Source: Microbacterium sp. AK031
Lineage (GTDB): Bacteria; Actinomycetota; Actinomycetes; Actinomycetales; Microbacteriaceae
DNA: 64,000 nucleotides
Reading direction: 5' to 3'
NCBI RefSeq assembly: GCF_024807145.1
Contig: NZ_JANUCA010000003.1
Location: forward strand, 62,001-126,000
The position numbers and the translations under genes were made by a program. The notes under the pieces were generated by a model. That model did no database searches, was not told the DNA's origin, and saw nothing but the letters and a program-made list of their open reading frames with translations. This document shows, piece after piece, positions 1 through 7,652 of this stretch; the first letter of the stretch is position 1; each line of letters begins with the position of its first letter.

Positions 1-872
1 TTGGCGAGCAGGGCGATGTTCTCCATCACCTGCTTAGTCCTGGAGCCGCCCAGGAGCACGGAATCGGTCAGTGGACGCGAGATGCTCCAGCGCAGGGCGA
101 GTTCCAGGAGCGACAGCCCCGCGCCCTCGGCGATGGCGGTGAGCTTCTCCACGGCGCCGAAGAGCTGCGCATCCCAGTAGCGGTCGCGGTACTGCTTCGC
201 GTTCCTGGCACTGGAGAATCGCCCGTCGGATGCCTCGGCGTCGAAGCGATAGCGCCCGGTGAGCAGTCCGCCGGCGAGCGGGTTGTAGATCATCGTCGGA
301 AGATCGGTGACCCGCGCATACTCCTCGTACTCCTCCTCGACCCGACGAGCGACGAGGTTGTACATCTGCTGGCCGACGACCACCGGCGGGGCACCGACCT
401 CGCGCGCCGTGGCGACCACCTCCGCCGTCTGCCAGGCCGAATAGTTGGAGATGCCGATCGCGCCGATCTTGCCTTCCTTGGCGAGTTCGGCGAATTCGGC
501 CAGAGTGTCGGCGATGGGGGTGGCCCGGTCCGGTGCGTGCAGGTACAACAGCTCGACGTGCTCCCGTTGCAGTCGCCGCAGGCTCCCCTCCACGGCGGTG
601 CGCACCAGGTCGGGGCGTAGCAGCGACTCAGCGCCGACTTCGGGGTGGGACTGGCCGACCTTCGTCGCCAGCACGATGCGGTCGCGGCCCTTGAGCGCGC
701 GTCCCAGGATCATCTCGGACTCGCCGGTGGCATAGGCGTTGGCGGTGTCGATCCAGGTGATGCCGGAGTCGATCGCGCCGGCGATGATCTCTCCCGCCGT
801 CTTCTCGTCTGTGGTGTCGCCGAAGGTCATGGTCCCGAGGACCAGCGGTGCGGTGGATGCGTCGATTGTCAT
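1..872 (-). CDS. Aldo/keto reductase, 3' end cut by window edge
   Basis: An open frame reads from the ATG at 872 to the left edge with at least 290 residues and no stop. It opens with LGTMTFGD, then carries the aldo/keto reductase signatures DSGITWIDTANAY (Asp and catalytic Tyr), ATKVG (Lys), LLYLHAPD (His) and GAIGISNY, so the tetrad D-Y-K-H is present. Such enzymes reduce or oxidise carbonyls with NADPH on a TIM-barrel. An AAGGAAG ribosome site sits just upstream of the ATG. It starts 26 bases after the PdxA-like gene and is probably the third gene of the acid-sugar operon, where it could interconvert aldehyde and sugar-acid intermediates; its substrate cannot be told from sequence. Confidence 0.85.
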   Translation of the reverse strand, partial: MTIDASTAPLVLGTMTFGDTTDEKTAGEIIAGAIDSGITWIDTANAYATGESEMILGRALKGRDRIVLATKVGQSHPEVGAESLLRPDLVRTAVEGSLRRLQREHVELLYLHAPDRATPIADTLAEFAELAKEGKIGAIGISNYSAWQTAEVVATAREVGAPPVVVGQQMYNLVARRVEEEYEEYARVTDLPTMIYNPLAGGLLTGRYRFDAEASDGRFSSARNAKQYRDRYWDAQLFGAVEKLTAIAEGAGLSLLELALRWSISRPLTDSVLLGGSRTKQVMENIALLA

Positions 873-898
873 GGGCTTCCTTTACTCGATGGAGGGGA

Positions 899-1963
899 TC
901 AAGCGGCGCGGGAGCGGGCCCGCGACAACTCGGCCGCCTGCCTTAGCGCCTCGATCATGCTTCGGACGTCGACCACGCCTTTGCCTGCGATGTCGAATGC
1001 AGTGCCGTGATCGACGGATGTGCGGATGACCGGCAATCCGACGGTGATGTTCGTCCCCGCCTCGATGCCGAGCACCTTCACCGGACCGTGCCCTTGGTCG
1101 TGGTACATCGCCACGATGAGGTCATAATCGCCTCTTCCGCCTAAGAAGAACGCCGTGTCCGCGGGGAGTGGCCCCTGCACATCGAGGCCCTCGGCCTGCA
1201 ACCTGCGGATCGCCGGCGCTATCTTTGACTCCTCCTCGCCATAGCCGAAGAGACCGTTCTCCCCCGCATGCGGGTTGATAGCGCAGACTCCGACACGGGG
1301 GTGTCGAATGCCCGATCCTCTTATGGCGGTGATACCTCGGCGCACAGTGCGCTCTACAAGCCCCGGTTCGATCTTGGCGATCGCGTCGAGGAGACCGATG
1401 TGCGTCGTGACGTGGATCACTTTGATCTGAGGGGTTGAAAGCAACATGGACACCTCTTCGGTCCCAGTAAGACTTGCGAGCAGTTCGGTATGGCCTGGAT
1501 ACATGTGCCCGGCCGCATGCAGCGCCTCCTTGTTGAGTGGTGCGGTGCAAATAGCGTCTACCTCTCCCGACATCGCCAGCTCACTCGCCACGCGCACGTA
1601 CTGGAAGGCAGCATCCCCCGCGATTGGCGAGAGCACGCCCCACGAAAGGTCCTCTGGAAGGAGGCCGAGATCGATCACGTTGATCCGTCCGGGAGTGAAT
1701 AAGGCGTCGCTCACACGCGAAATGGAAACGATTTCCGCCGTCAACCCCAAGCATGCTGCAGCTTGCTCAAGACGACGCGTGTCGCCGATCGCGATCGGAC
1801 GCGAGCGCTCCAGGACAACGGGCGCGAGCAGCGCTGCAACGGTGACCTCGGGTCCGACGCCTGCCCCATCTCCCATGGTCGTGGCGATGACGGGCAGTCT
1901 GTCCGGGGCCGAGTCGAACGGCGCGTCGTCCGCCGGGAAGGACGGATCGAGTTTCTCTGTCAT
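899..1963 (-). CDS. PdxA-family 4-phospho-hydroxyacid dehydrogenase (PdxA2-like)
   Basis: The 354-residue product belongs to the PdxA family of NAD- and metal-dependent dehydrogenases that oxidise and decarboxylate 4-phospho-hydroxy acids. Visible landmarks are TMGDGAGVGPEV near residues 29-40, HTELLASLTG, NPHAGENGLFG and the metal-binding MYHDQGHGPVKVLG. The ATG at 1963 is preferred over one at 2026 because it follows the kinase stop by 4 bases and has an AAGGAAAAGG ribosome site. The partner is a DUF1537 kinase rather than vitamin B6 genes. This matches the PdxA2 branch, in which D-threonate is phosphorylated and then converted to dihydroxyacetone phosphate and CO2. A role in B6 synthesis is the less likely alternative. 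Confidence 0.85.
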   Translation of the reverse strand: MTEKLDPSFPADDAPFDSAPDRLPVIATTMGDGAGVGPEVTVAALLAPVVLERSRPIAIGDTRRLEQAAACLGLTAEIVSISRVSDALFTPGRINVIDLGLLPEDLSWGVLSPIAGDAAFQYVRVASELAMSGEVDAICTAPLNKEALHAAGHMYPGHTELLASLTGTEEVSMLLSTPQIKVIHVTTHIGLLDAIAKIEPGLVERTVRRGITAIRGSGIRHPRVGVCAINPHAGENGLFGYGEEESKIAPAIRRLQAEGLDVQGPLPADTAFFLGGRGDYDLIVAMYHDQGHGPVKVLGIEAGTNITVGLPVIRTSVDHGTAFDIAGKGVVDVRSMIEALRQAAELSRARSRAA

Positions 1964-1967
1964 ATCT

Positions 1968-3185
1968 TCAACCTTTTCCTTGATCTTCGATTTCTGTGAG
2001 AATGCGGAGAAATCCGTCATCGTCACCGAAGCTGCCAGGTCTTGTGATCACGGAGATTCCCGCGTCGGTCAAGCCCCAGGCTGCGTCTGCGCTCACCATG
2101 CGATGCACATTGAACGTGCGCGTCCGCCAGACGTCCAGAATGGCGCGCGAGGTCTGTCCACCAGTGAGCGTGAACACCGTGTCCGGTTGTATCGCCTGCT
2201 CAAGAACCCTCCCCAGCGCGGTGGCGAGGTGTGCTCTGCGATCGCGGTCGACACGAATGAGCGGATCGATCGCAATCGCCGAGAGTGGCGCGCTCAGCAC
2301 TTTGGTCATGGGGCCGCGCTGCTCGACGCCGAGTCTGTCGTCGAGTAGTGCGGTGGGATCGAGCCTCAGAGTTACGCACCCGCGCATCTCCAAAACAGCG
2401 AGTTGCCGATGGGCTGACGGTTCGGCAGTGCCGACGACGAAGGCAACGTTCGTCCTGCGCAACTCAGCGCTCTCGGCCTGCGGGGGTATGGAGTCGAGGC
2501 AGCGGGCGACGGCAGTCACCAGGGCGGAGGAACCGACCAGCAATGGCGACAGTTCGCCGGAATGCAATGCTGCGGCGGCGATGCGGTGCAGATCGTCGTC
2601 TGTTTCGGCGTCGCAGACGATGATGTCGTTGGGGGATGTCGTGATGGCCTTCTTCAGCGTCGTCTCCCCGGAACGGACGATGTCCAAACCGAGCGAGGTG
2701 ACTTCTTGCGTGGAAAACGATTTCGACAAGCGACGCGGCGCCGTTTCTTGCTCGAAAACCCATGCTGCGGTCTCGACCAGTGGAACGCCAGCGATGAACA
2801 TCTGGCCGTCGCGCATGACTCGTCCCGCGGAGGGGAGGGCGGGGGCGATCACAGCCCGACGTCCGGAAGGGCGCAGCAACTCGACCTCCGCGGCGATGTC
2901 GCCTCGCAGCAGGGAATCGATTTTCTTGATCACAACGGCGCAGTCCTTGACGAGCGTTGCCGCAGGGGCAAGGAGCGTGGAGAGGTGATCAGCCCGCGCG
3001 TTTCTCGAATTGGTATCGATTACAACGGGTCGGGAATGATCAAATTCGAGCGCGTCATCTCCTTCCCGCAGGAGATGTACCGGCACGGCATGACCGCCGT
3101 TTGGGCCGACCAATGCAGCCGCGGCCTCGGCCGCGCCGGTGAGGTCGTCTGCGATGACGAGGATGTCCGCGACTGTGCGCCCCAC
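1968..3185 (-). CDS. Four-carbon acid sugar kinase (DUF1537/OtnK-DtnK family)
   Basis: The 405-residue protein starts at a GTG with AAGGGA six bases upstream. It has the N-terminal ADDLTGAAEAAAAL motif of the sugar-acid binding domain (about residues 9-24) and the C-terminal nucleotide-binding domain with FTLTGGQTSRAIL near residue 340. Family members phosphorylate D-threonate, D-erythronate or related acids. It is followed within 4 bases by the PdxA-like gene and then by the aldo/keto reductase, which makes a compact three-gene catabolic operon. No transporter or dedicated regulator is next to it in the window, so the exact substrate and inducer are not determined. D-threonate is the best guess because of PdxA. 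Confidence 0.87.
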   Translation of the reverse strand: MGRTVADILVIADDLTGAAEAAAALVGPNGGHAVPVHLLREGDDALEFDHSRPVVIDTNSRNARADHLSTLLAPAATLVKDCAVVIKKIDSLLRGDIAAEVELLRPSGRRAVIAPALPSAGRVMRDGQMFIAGVPLVETAAWVFEQETAPRRLSKSFSTQEVTSLGLDIVRSGETTLKKAITTSPNDIIVCDAETDDDLHRIAAAALHSGELSPLLVGSSALVTAVARCLDSIPPQAESAELRRTNVAFVVGTAEPSAHRQLAVLEMRGCVTLRLDPTALLDDRLGVEQRGPMTKVLSAPLSAIAIDPLIRVDRDRRAHLATALGRVLEQAIQPDTVFTLTGGQTSRAILDVWRTRTFNVHRMVSADAAWGLTDAGISVITRPGSFGDDDGFLRILTEIEDQGKG

Positions 3186-3420
3186 AATGTTCCCTTCGGA
3201 CGGCGACCGCTTCCCACGGAATGGTCGGGCCGACTACGCCCTCTAGCGGCGTCGCTCGCCAATCATTGCAGGGTGGTGCGCAACCGGCAAGCGGCAAACG
3301 CACATCTATTCGCTCCGCGTGGCCGGGCCGGAGAGCCGGGGCTGAGCGACATACTGAAGCCAGCACACATGCGAGCGTCGCCTTGCACTCGTAGAGCCAT
3401 GCGTTGAGGAGGAGGACAAC
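3186..3420. promoter_or_regulatory. Divergent intergenic region of acid-sugar operon and DUF1761 gene
   Basis: These 235 bases separate two divergent genes and must hold both promoters. I see no clear operator palindrome. An A/T-richer stretch around 3340-3370 with CATACT could serve as a -10 for the plus-strand gene, but this is weak. Confidence 0.35.
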
Positions 3421-3849
3421 ATGATTCCGGAGATCAACTATTGGGCCGTGCTGCTGGCCATGATCTCGAGCATGATCGTCGGGTCTGTCTGGTACGCCCC
3501 GAAGGTGTTGGGCACCCGCTGGGCGAAGCTCGCGAACGTCGACATGAGCGGCTCTGCGAAGAGCGCAGTGTGGCCGATCGTCACCACGGTGATCGTGAGC
3601 TTCGTGACGGCGTGGGTGCTGGCCGGAGCATCCGCGATCGCCTGGCACTTCTACGAGGGATCGTTCTTCGTCGCAGCCGTCGTGACGGCGATCCTGCTGT
3701 GGGCCGGATTCACCGCCGCACGGTTCATCACCCATGACGCCTTCGAGGGGCGACCGACGGCACTCACCACGATGAATATCGCGCATGAGCTGGTCACTCT
3801 CGTGATCATGGCAGTGCTGATCGGCGTCTGGCCGCCGGCAGGGATCTGA
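3421..3849 (+). CDS. DUF1761-family membrane protein
   Basis: This 142-residue protein has four predicted membrane helices: residues about 8-27 (WAVLLAMISSMIVGSVWYAP), 50-70, 78-98 and 118-137. The start INYWAVLLA, the WYAPKVLG segment and the TTMNIAHELVTLVIMAV end fit the DUF1761 family of small bacterial membrane proteins of unknown function. The ATG has a very strong AGGAGGAGG ribosome site 6 bases upstream. It appears monocistronic, since the next gene has its own leaderless-type promoter. No function is assigned. Confidence 0.75.
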   Translation: MIPEINYWAVLLAMISSMIVGSVWYAPKVLGTRWAKLANVDMSGSAKSAVWPIVTTVIVSFVTAWVLAGASAIAWHFYEGSFFVAAVVTAILLWAGFTAARFITHDAFEGRPTALTTMNIAHELVTLVIMAVLIGVWPPAGI

Positions 3850-3883
3850 CCCGCACCTGGCGTGAGAGCGCCGGCCGAATGCC

Positions 3884-3889
3884 TAGGCT
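3884..3889 (+). promoter_or_regulatory. Leaderless-type -10 box for HAD gene
   Basis: TAGGCT lies exactly 6 bases before the GTG at 3896, so transcription should begin at or beside the start codon. No ribosome site is visible. Confidence 0.6.
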
Positions 3890-3895
3890 GGGAGG

Positions 3896-4777
3896 GTGAA
3901 TCCTCCTGATCTCGGTCTCCTGCTCGACGTCGACGGCCCGGTCGCCAGCCCCGTCACCCGCACGATTGCGATCGGATCGATCGCCCGCGACCTCGTGGAC
4001 CTCGTCGCGGCCGGTGTGCCGATCGCGTTCATCACCGGACGCTCGCACGAGTTCATCGCCGACGTGGTGATCCCGGCACTGCAGGATGTCGGGCTGCGCG
4101 ATGCCCTGCTCAAGCCGGGTGCGCGCATGTTCGGTGTGTTCGAGAAGGGCGGCGCGTGGTCGACGATCGACGCGGACGGCATGAGCGAGCCCACGATCGA
4201 TCAGACGGTGGCGCTCGGCGCGGATGCTGTCGATGCGATCCGCGATCTGGTCGAACGGCGTTTCGCCGACACGATGTTCTTCGATGAGACCAAGCGAGCG
4301 ATGATCTCCGTGGAGCAGCGCACGGATGTCGGAACCGAGGACTACCGACCGGCGCAGCAGGAGCTCCAGGACGAGGCCTTCCGTATCCTGACCGCGCAGG
4401 GAGTGGGGTTGCGCTATGCAGAGCAGTCCGTTGCCGACGCGGACGGTGCCGTGCCGTTCCGGATCGACCCGACGGTGATCTCCACCGACATCGAGTCGAT
4501 TCGGCTCGACAAGGATCATGCCGCGCAGCGCGCGCTGGAGCACTTCCGCGCGCACGGACCGATGCCGCGCCGCTGGCTCAGCGTCGGCGACTCACGCAGC
4601 GACTACCTGATGGCCGATCAGCTCCACGCGGAGGGATTCGACACGGCGCATCTGGACGTTCGCCCCGGCGACGGCATGCTCGAGCGTCCATACCCGGTGC
4701 TCACGGAGGATGATCTCATCCACGACGAGGCGTTCGCCGCGCACCTCACCGGCATCACAGCCGAACTCGGCGTCTGA
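3896..4777 (+). CDS. HAD-superfamily phosphatase-like protein
   Basis: The 293-residue soluble protein opens with LGLLLDVDGPVASP, the HAD motif I in which the first Asp is the nucleophile and the second the acid/base. FITGRS near residue 45 is motif II. RWLSVGDSRSDYLMAD near residue 225 is motif IV with the Mg-binding acidic pair. Substrate is unknown; the long insert between motifs II and III suggests a Cof-type or trehalose-phosphatase-like cap, which I cannot resolve. The GTG start is fixed by a -10 box 6 bases upstream, implying a leaderless mRNA. It runs convergently with purQ. Confidence 0.75.
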   Translation: MNPPDLGLLLDVDGPVASPVTRTIAIGSIARDLVDLVAAGVPIAFITGRSHEFIADVVIPALQDVGLRDALLKPGARMFGVFEKGGAWSTIDADGMSEPTIDQTVALGADAVDAIRDLVERRFADTMFFDETKRAMISVEQRTDVGTEDYRPAQQELQDEAFRILTAQGVGLRYAEQSVADADGAVPFRIDPTVISTDIESIRLDKDHAAQRALEHFRAHGPMPRRWLSVGDSRSDYLMADQLHAEGFDTAHLDVRPGDGMLERPYPVLTEDDLIHDEAFAAHLTGITAELGV

Positions 4778-4805
4778 TCGCGCGGGTCCGCCGGCTGAAG
4801 CAGGT

Positions 4806-4838
4806 ACGGATGCACGACCCGGGAACGGATGCACGACC
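4806..4838. repeat. Short tandem direct repeat in convergent gap
   Basis: The 14-mer ACGGATGCACGACC occurs at 4806-4819 and again at 4825-4838 with a period of 19, in the 141-base gap between the HAD gene and purQ. No function is evident and no clear terminator hairpin is seen in this gap. Confidence 0.6.
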
Positions 4839-4918
4839 TATTCGCCCGTCAGATCGTGCAGGTGTGCCCGGCCCGTGCGACTGATCCGTGGAACCGGTGG
4901 GCTGGGTCGTCTGGCAGG

Positions 4919-5622
<704 letters not shown>

Positions 5623-5626
<4 letters not shown>

Positions 5627-5871
5627 TCGACCACCTCGATGCCGACGACGTCTTCGATGACCGCGTTGGAGAGCACATCGTCGGCGAGCTTCTTGACCTC
5701 GGCGAGCACTGCATCCGTCACTTCGCCGTCGACCGTGAGTTCGAAGCGCTTGCCGATGCGCACATCGCTGAAGCCCTCCACGCCCAGGCGTGCGAAAGCG
5801 CCGGAGACGGCCTTCCCCTGCGGGTCGAGCAGTTCGGACTTGGGCATGACGTCGACGACGATGGTGGGCAT
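5623..5871 (-). CDS. purS: Phosphoribosylformylglycinamidine synthase subunit PurS
   Basis: The 82-residue protein [20 protein letters not shown] has the usual PurS length and start, with the typical [18 protein letters not shown] middle. PurS forms the bridge between PurL and PurQ. The open frame extends further upstream, but the ATG at 5871 is chosen because it gives the standard N-terminus and has a CCGGAGCC ribosome site. A TAGACT -10 box lies about 40 bases upstream at 5909-5914, so this short operon has a leader of roughly 30 bases. Confidence 0.93.
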
Positions 5872-5908
5872 TGAAGGCTCCGGAAGTCGCGGGAAGGCGG
5901 GCGATCTC

Positions 5909-5914
5909 AGTCTA
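5909..5914 (-). promoter_or_regulatory. -10 box of purSQ
   Basis: TAGACT on the minus strand, about 38 bases upstream of the purS ATG. No convincing -35 is seen. Confidence 0.45.
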
Positions 5915-5978
5915 GCGTCCGGGTGGCGGCTCCCCGATGCTCGGAGAACTCGCGCGGTCTGCAGCTGTGCGGCGAGAG

Positions 5979-6023
5979 TGCCCGGGCGGATGACGCACCC
6001 CCCTCGGTGCAACCGCCCGGGCA
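5979..6023 (+). other. Two-tier hairpin with a six-cytosine loop, candidate structured RNA
   Basis: TGCCCGGGCGG (5979-5989) pairs perfectly with CCGCCCGGGCA (6013-6023). Inside it GCACC (6 bases in from the outer arm) pairs with GGTGC, enclosing a loop with six consecutive C. A second small stem, GAGT/ACTC with a CCCC loop, follows within 20 bases. C-rich loops on two adjacent stems recall the actinobacterial 6C RNA, but I cannot confirm a family match and no clear promoter or U-rich end is seen. Confidence 0.3.
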
Positions 6024-6183
6024 AGTCGAGGAGTCCCCTTACTCATCGAAGCTCCCGCCCGCGGATCCCCAGCGGCGACAAAGTCCCTCCAGAAGCAGGT
6101 TAGAGTCATCGCACAGAAGCCGCACCGTGGAGAGTTGCAGGGCTTGCCGCTCTCCAATGGTCGACTTCAAGGGGGAAGAACGC

Positions 6184-6858
6184 ATGAGGCTCAACGAGCT
6201 CGCGACTGAGAGCGGAGTCAGCACGACGACTCTGAAGCACTGGATCCGCGTGGGCATCCTGCCCGCTGGGCGATTGCGCAACCGCACGACGGCAGTGTAC
6301 GAGCAGGAACACGTCGACAGGGCGCGGCTGATCGTCGTGCTGCGCGACTCGTACAACGCCTCCACCGCAGCGATCAGATCGCTCACCGATGTGATCGACT
6401 CTGACGTGCCAACCCTCGAAGTGATGAACGCGTGCCAGGCGTTCGCGCTCGGAATCTCCGACGGTGTCGCGTTCGATCCTGACCACGATGTCTTCCGTGA
6501 GCGCTCCCACGAGCTGATGCGGCGTCGTGACTGGCGCGGCTACCCCGGCGCGGCCGAGCAGGGCCTCGCGCTGGCGCTGGCGGAGGCATCGGCTGTCGGT
6601 CTGGACTACGACGTCGACGAGCTCATGGACTACGCCGACGCGCTAGAGCCGCTCGCCGGTCGTAACATAGCGGCCCTCCGGCCGGATGGTTCCCGGGACG
6701 AGATCGCCCGGAGGATGCTGCTCGCCGTCCACGCTCGCGCTCGACAGCTCGTTGCGGTCAGCAGCCTCGCGCACGCGGCGGCATCCATCCGTTCTGCGAT
6801 CGATCGTGGTGTCGCACCGCCCGACCTCGCGAAGCCTCCGGCCGCATCCGGAGCGTAG
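6184..6858 (+). CDS. MerR-type transcriptional regulator
   Basis: The 224-residue protein begins MRLNELATESGVSTTTLKHW, a winged helix-turn-helix of MerR type (residues 1-30) followed by YEQEHVDRARLIVVLRDSYNASTAAIR. The usual RYY motif is replaced by RNRTTAVYEQEH. The C-terminal 140 residues are largely helical and have no cysteine cluster or recognisable ligand domain, so the effector is unknown. The ATG at 6184 is selected over a longer frame because a GGGGGA ribosome site sits 6-8 bases upstream. It is convergent with apt, and the two stop codons lie only 10 bases apart. No target gene is evident in the neighbourhood. Confidence 0.78.
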   Translation: MRLNELATESGVSTTTLKHWIRVGILPAGRLRNRTTAVYEQEHVDRARLIVVLRDSYNASTAAIRSLTDVIDSDVPTLEVMNACQAFALGISDGVAFDPDHDVFRERSHELMRRRDWRGYPGAAEQGLALALAEASAVGLDYDVDELMDYADALEPLAGRNIAALRPDGSRDEIARRMLLAVHARARQLVAVSSLAHAAASIRSAIDRGVAPPDLAKPPAASGA

Positions 6859-6875
6859 CGCTCGGGCCTCAGGCC
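6848..6875. terminator. Overlapping inverted repeats around the merR and apt stop codons
   Basis: CCGGAGCG (6848-6855) and CGCTCGGG (6859-6866) flank the TAG stop of the MerR gene with one mismatch. Next to it GGCCT-C-AGGCC (6865-6875) encloses the apt stop on the other strand. Together they could end both convergent transcripts, although no U-run follows. Confidence 0.4.
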
Positions 6876-7402
6876 GAGTGGAAGACCGTGTGCAGATCGC
6901 CGATGAGGTCGCGGCCGCCGAGGCCGTCGATCTCGAACAGCACCGAGATGCCGGCGACGTGCGATCCGAGCCGCTCGATCAGTTGACGCCCTGCCGCGAG
7001 TGTGCCGCCGGTCGCGAGCACATCGTCGATCAGGAGCACTCGTGAGCCGGCCGGCAGGTCGTCGTGCATCTCGATCGTTGCGGTGCCGTACTCGAGGGCG
7101 TAGTCGACGGATGCTGCGGGGCGCGGCAGCTTGCCGGCTTTGCGGATCGGGATCAGTCCGACGCCTGCGGCGATCGCCGCAGCGCTGGCGATGAGGAATC
7201 CTCGTGCCTCGATCCCGGCGATCACATCGAACTGGCCCGTGAAGGGCTCGATGATCGCCTCTGTGGTCGTGCGCAGCGCCTCCGCATCTGCGAGCAGCGG
7301 CGTGATGTCGCGGAACAGGATGCCCGGTTCCGGGTAGTCCGGGATGCTGCGGATCAGCGATTCGGCGCGGGCGAGAGCAGCGGAGAGTTCGGCGGAGGGC
7401 AC
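6869..7402 (-). CDS. apt: Adenine phosphoribosyltransferase
   Basis: Apt salvages adenine to AMP using PRPP in the cytoplasm. The 177-residue protein has the expected length, the PDYPEPGILFRDITPLL start, the substrate hood EARGFLIASAAA and the PRPP-binding motif VLLIDDVLATGGT near residue 122. The GTG start at 7402 is supported by a TAGCCT box exactly 6 bases upstream on the minus strand (7409-7414), so its mRNA is probably leaderless. It stands alone between the MerR gene and the divergent cellobiose operon. Confidence 0.95.
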   Translation of the reverse strand: MPSAELSAALARAESLIRSIPDYPEPGILFRDITPLLADAEALRTTTEAIIEPFTGQFDVIAGIEARGFLIASAAAIAAGVGLIPIRKAGKLPRPAASVDYALEYGTATIEMHDDLPAGSRVLLIDDVLATGGTLAAGRQLIERLGSHVAGISVLFEIDGLGGRDLIGDLHTVFHSA

Positions 7403-7408
7403 CGCCCA

Positions 7409-7414
7409 AGGCTA
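7409..7414 (-). promoter_or_regulatory. Leaderless-type -10 box for apt
   Basis: TAGCCT on the minus strand ends 6 bases before the apt GTG at 7402. Confidence 0.6.
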
Positions 7415-7531
7415 CCCGCCCGCACAACTGCGGAGAACTTGCCCTAATCGGACGATTCCGGCGGTATCGAGACCGGAATCGGCGAAAAGCTCCGGAGTCG
7501 TGCGGCGCAACAAGCCCGAATGAATGCGCGC

Positions 7532-7561
7532 TTGACATGCGTGGGAGCGCTCCCATAGAGT
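7532..7561 (+). promoter_or_regulatory. Promoter of the cellobiose operon
   Basis: TTGACA at 7532-7537 and TAGAGT at 7556-7561 are spaced by 18 bases. The upstream CebR box fills the spacer, which explains repression by steric block. Confidence 0.8.
7542..7555. promoter_or_regulatory. CebR operator 1
   Basis: TGGGAGCGCTCCCA is a perfect 14-base palindrome identical to the known Streptomyces CebR and Thermobifida CelR box. It lies between the -35 and -10 of the operon. Confidence 0.9.
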
Positions 7562-7575
7562 GACTCAACAATTCA

Positions 7576-7589
7576 TGGGAGCGCTCCCA
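7576..7589. promoter_or_regulatory. CebR operator 2
   Basis: A second identical TGGGAGCGCTCCCA, with its centre 34 bases downstream of the first. It would lie in the transcribed leader; the spacing of about three helical turns allows cooperative binding. Confidence 0.9.
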
Positions 7590-7652
7590 CGCGCATCCGG
7601 AACCCCGCAGCACCACCCGCACGAAAAACCTGCACACACAAAGGAGTGAATC

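Larger units (their letters stand above)
5872..6183. other. 312-base divergent intergenic region
   Basis: This is the only stretch above 300 bases without a gene. It carries the purSQ promoter on the minus strand (TAGACT at 5909-5914), a long two-tier hairpin at 5979-6023, a smaller C-loop hairpin near 6025-6048, and a TAGAGT box at 6101-6106 that may start the MerR gene. No protein-coding signal is convincing here. Confidence 0.55.

Noticed and set aside
899..2026. Vitamin B6 pathway role for the PdxA-like gene
   Set aside because: The neighbour is a DUF1537 kinase in a tight operon and no pdxJ or related gene is present, which fits the PdxA2 catabolic branch better.
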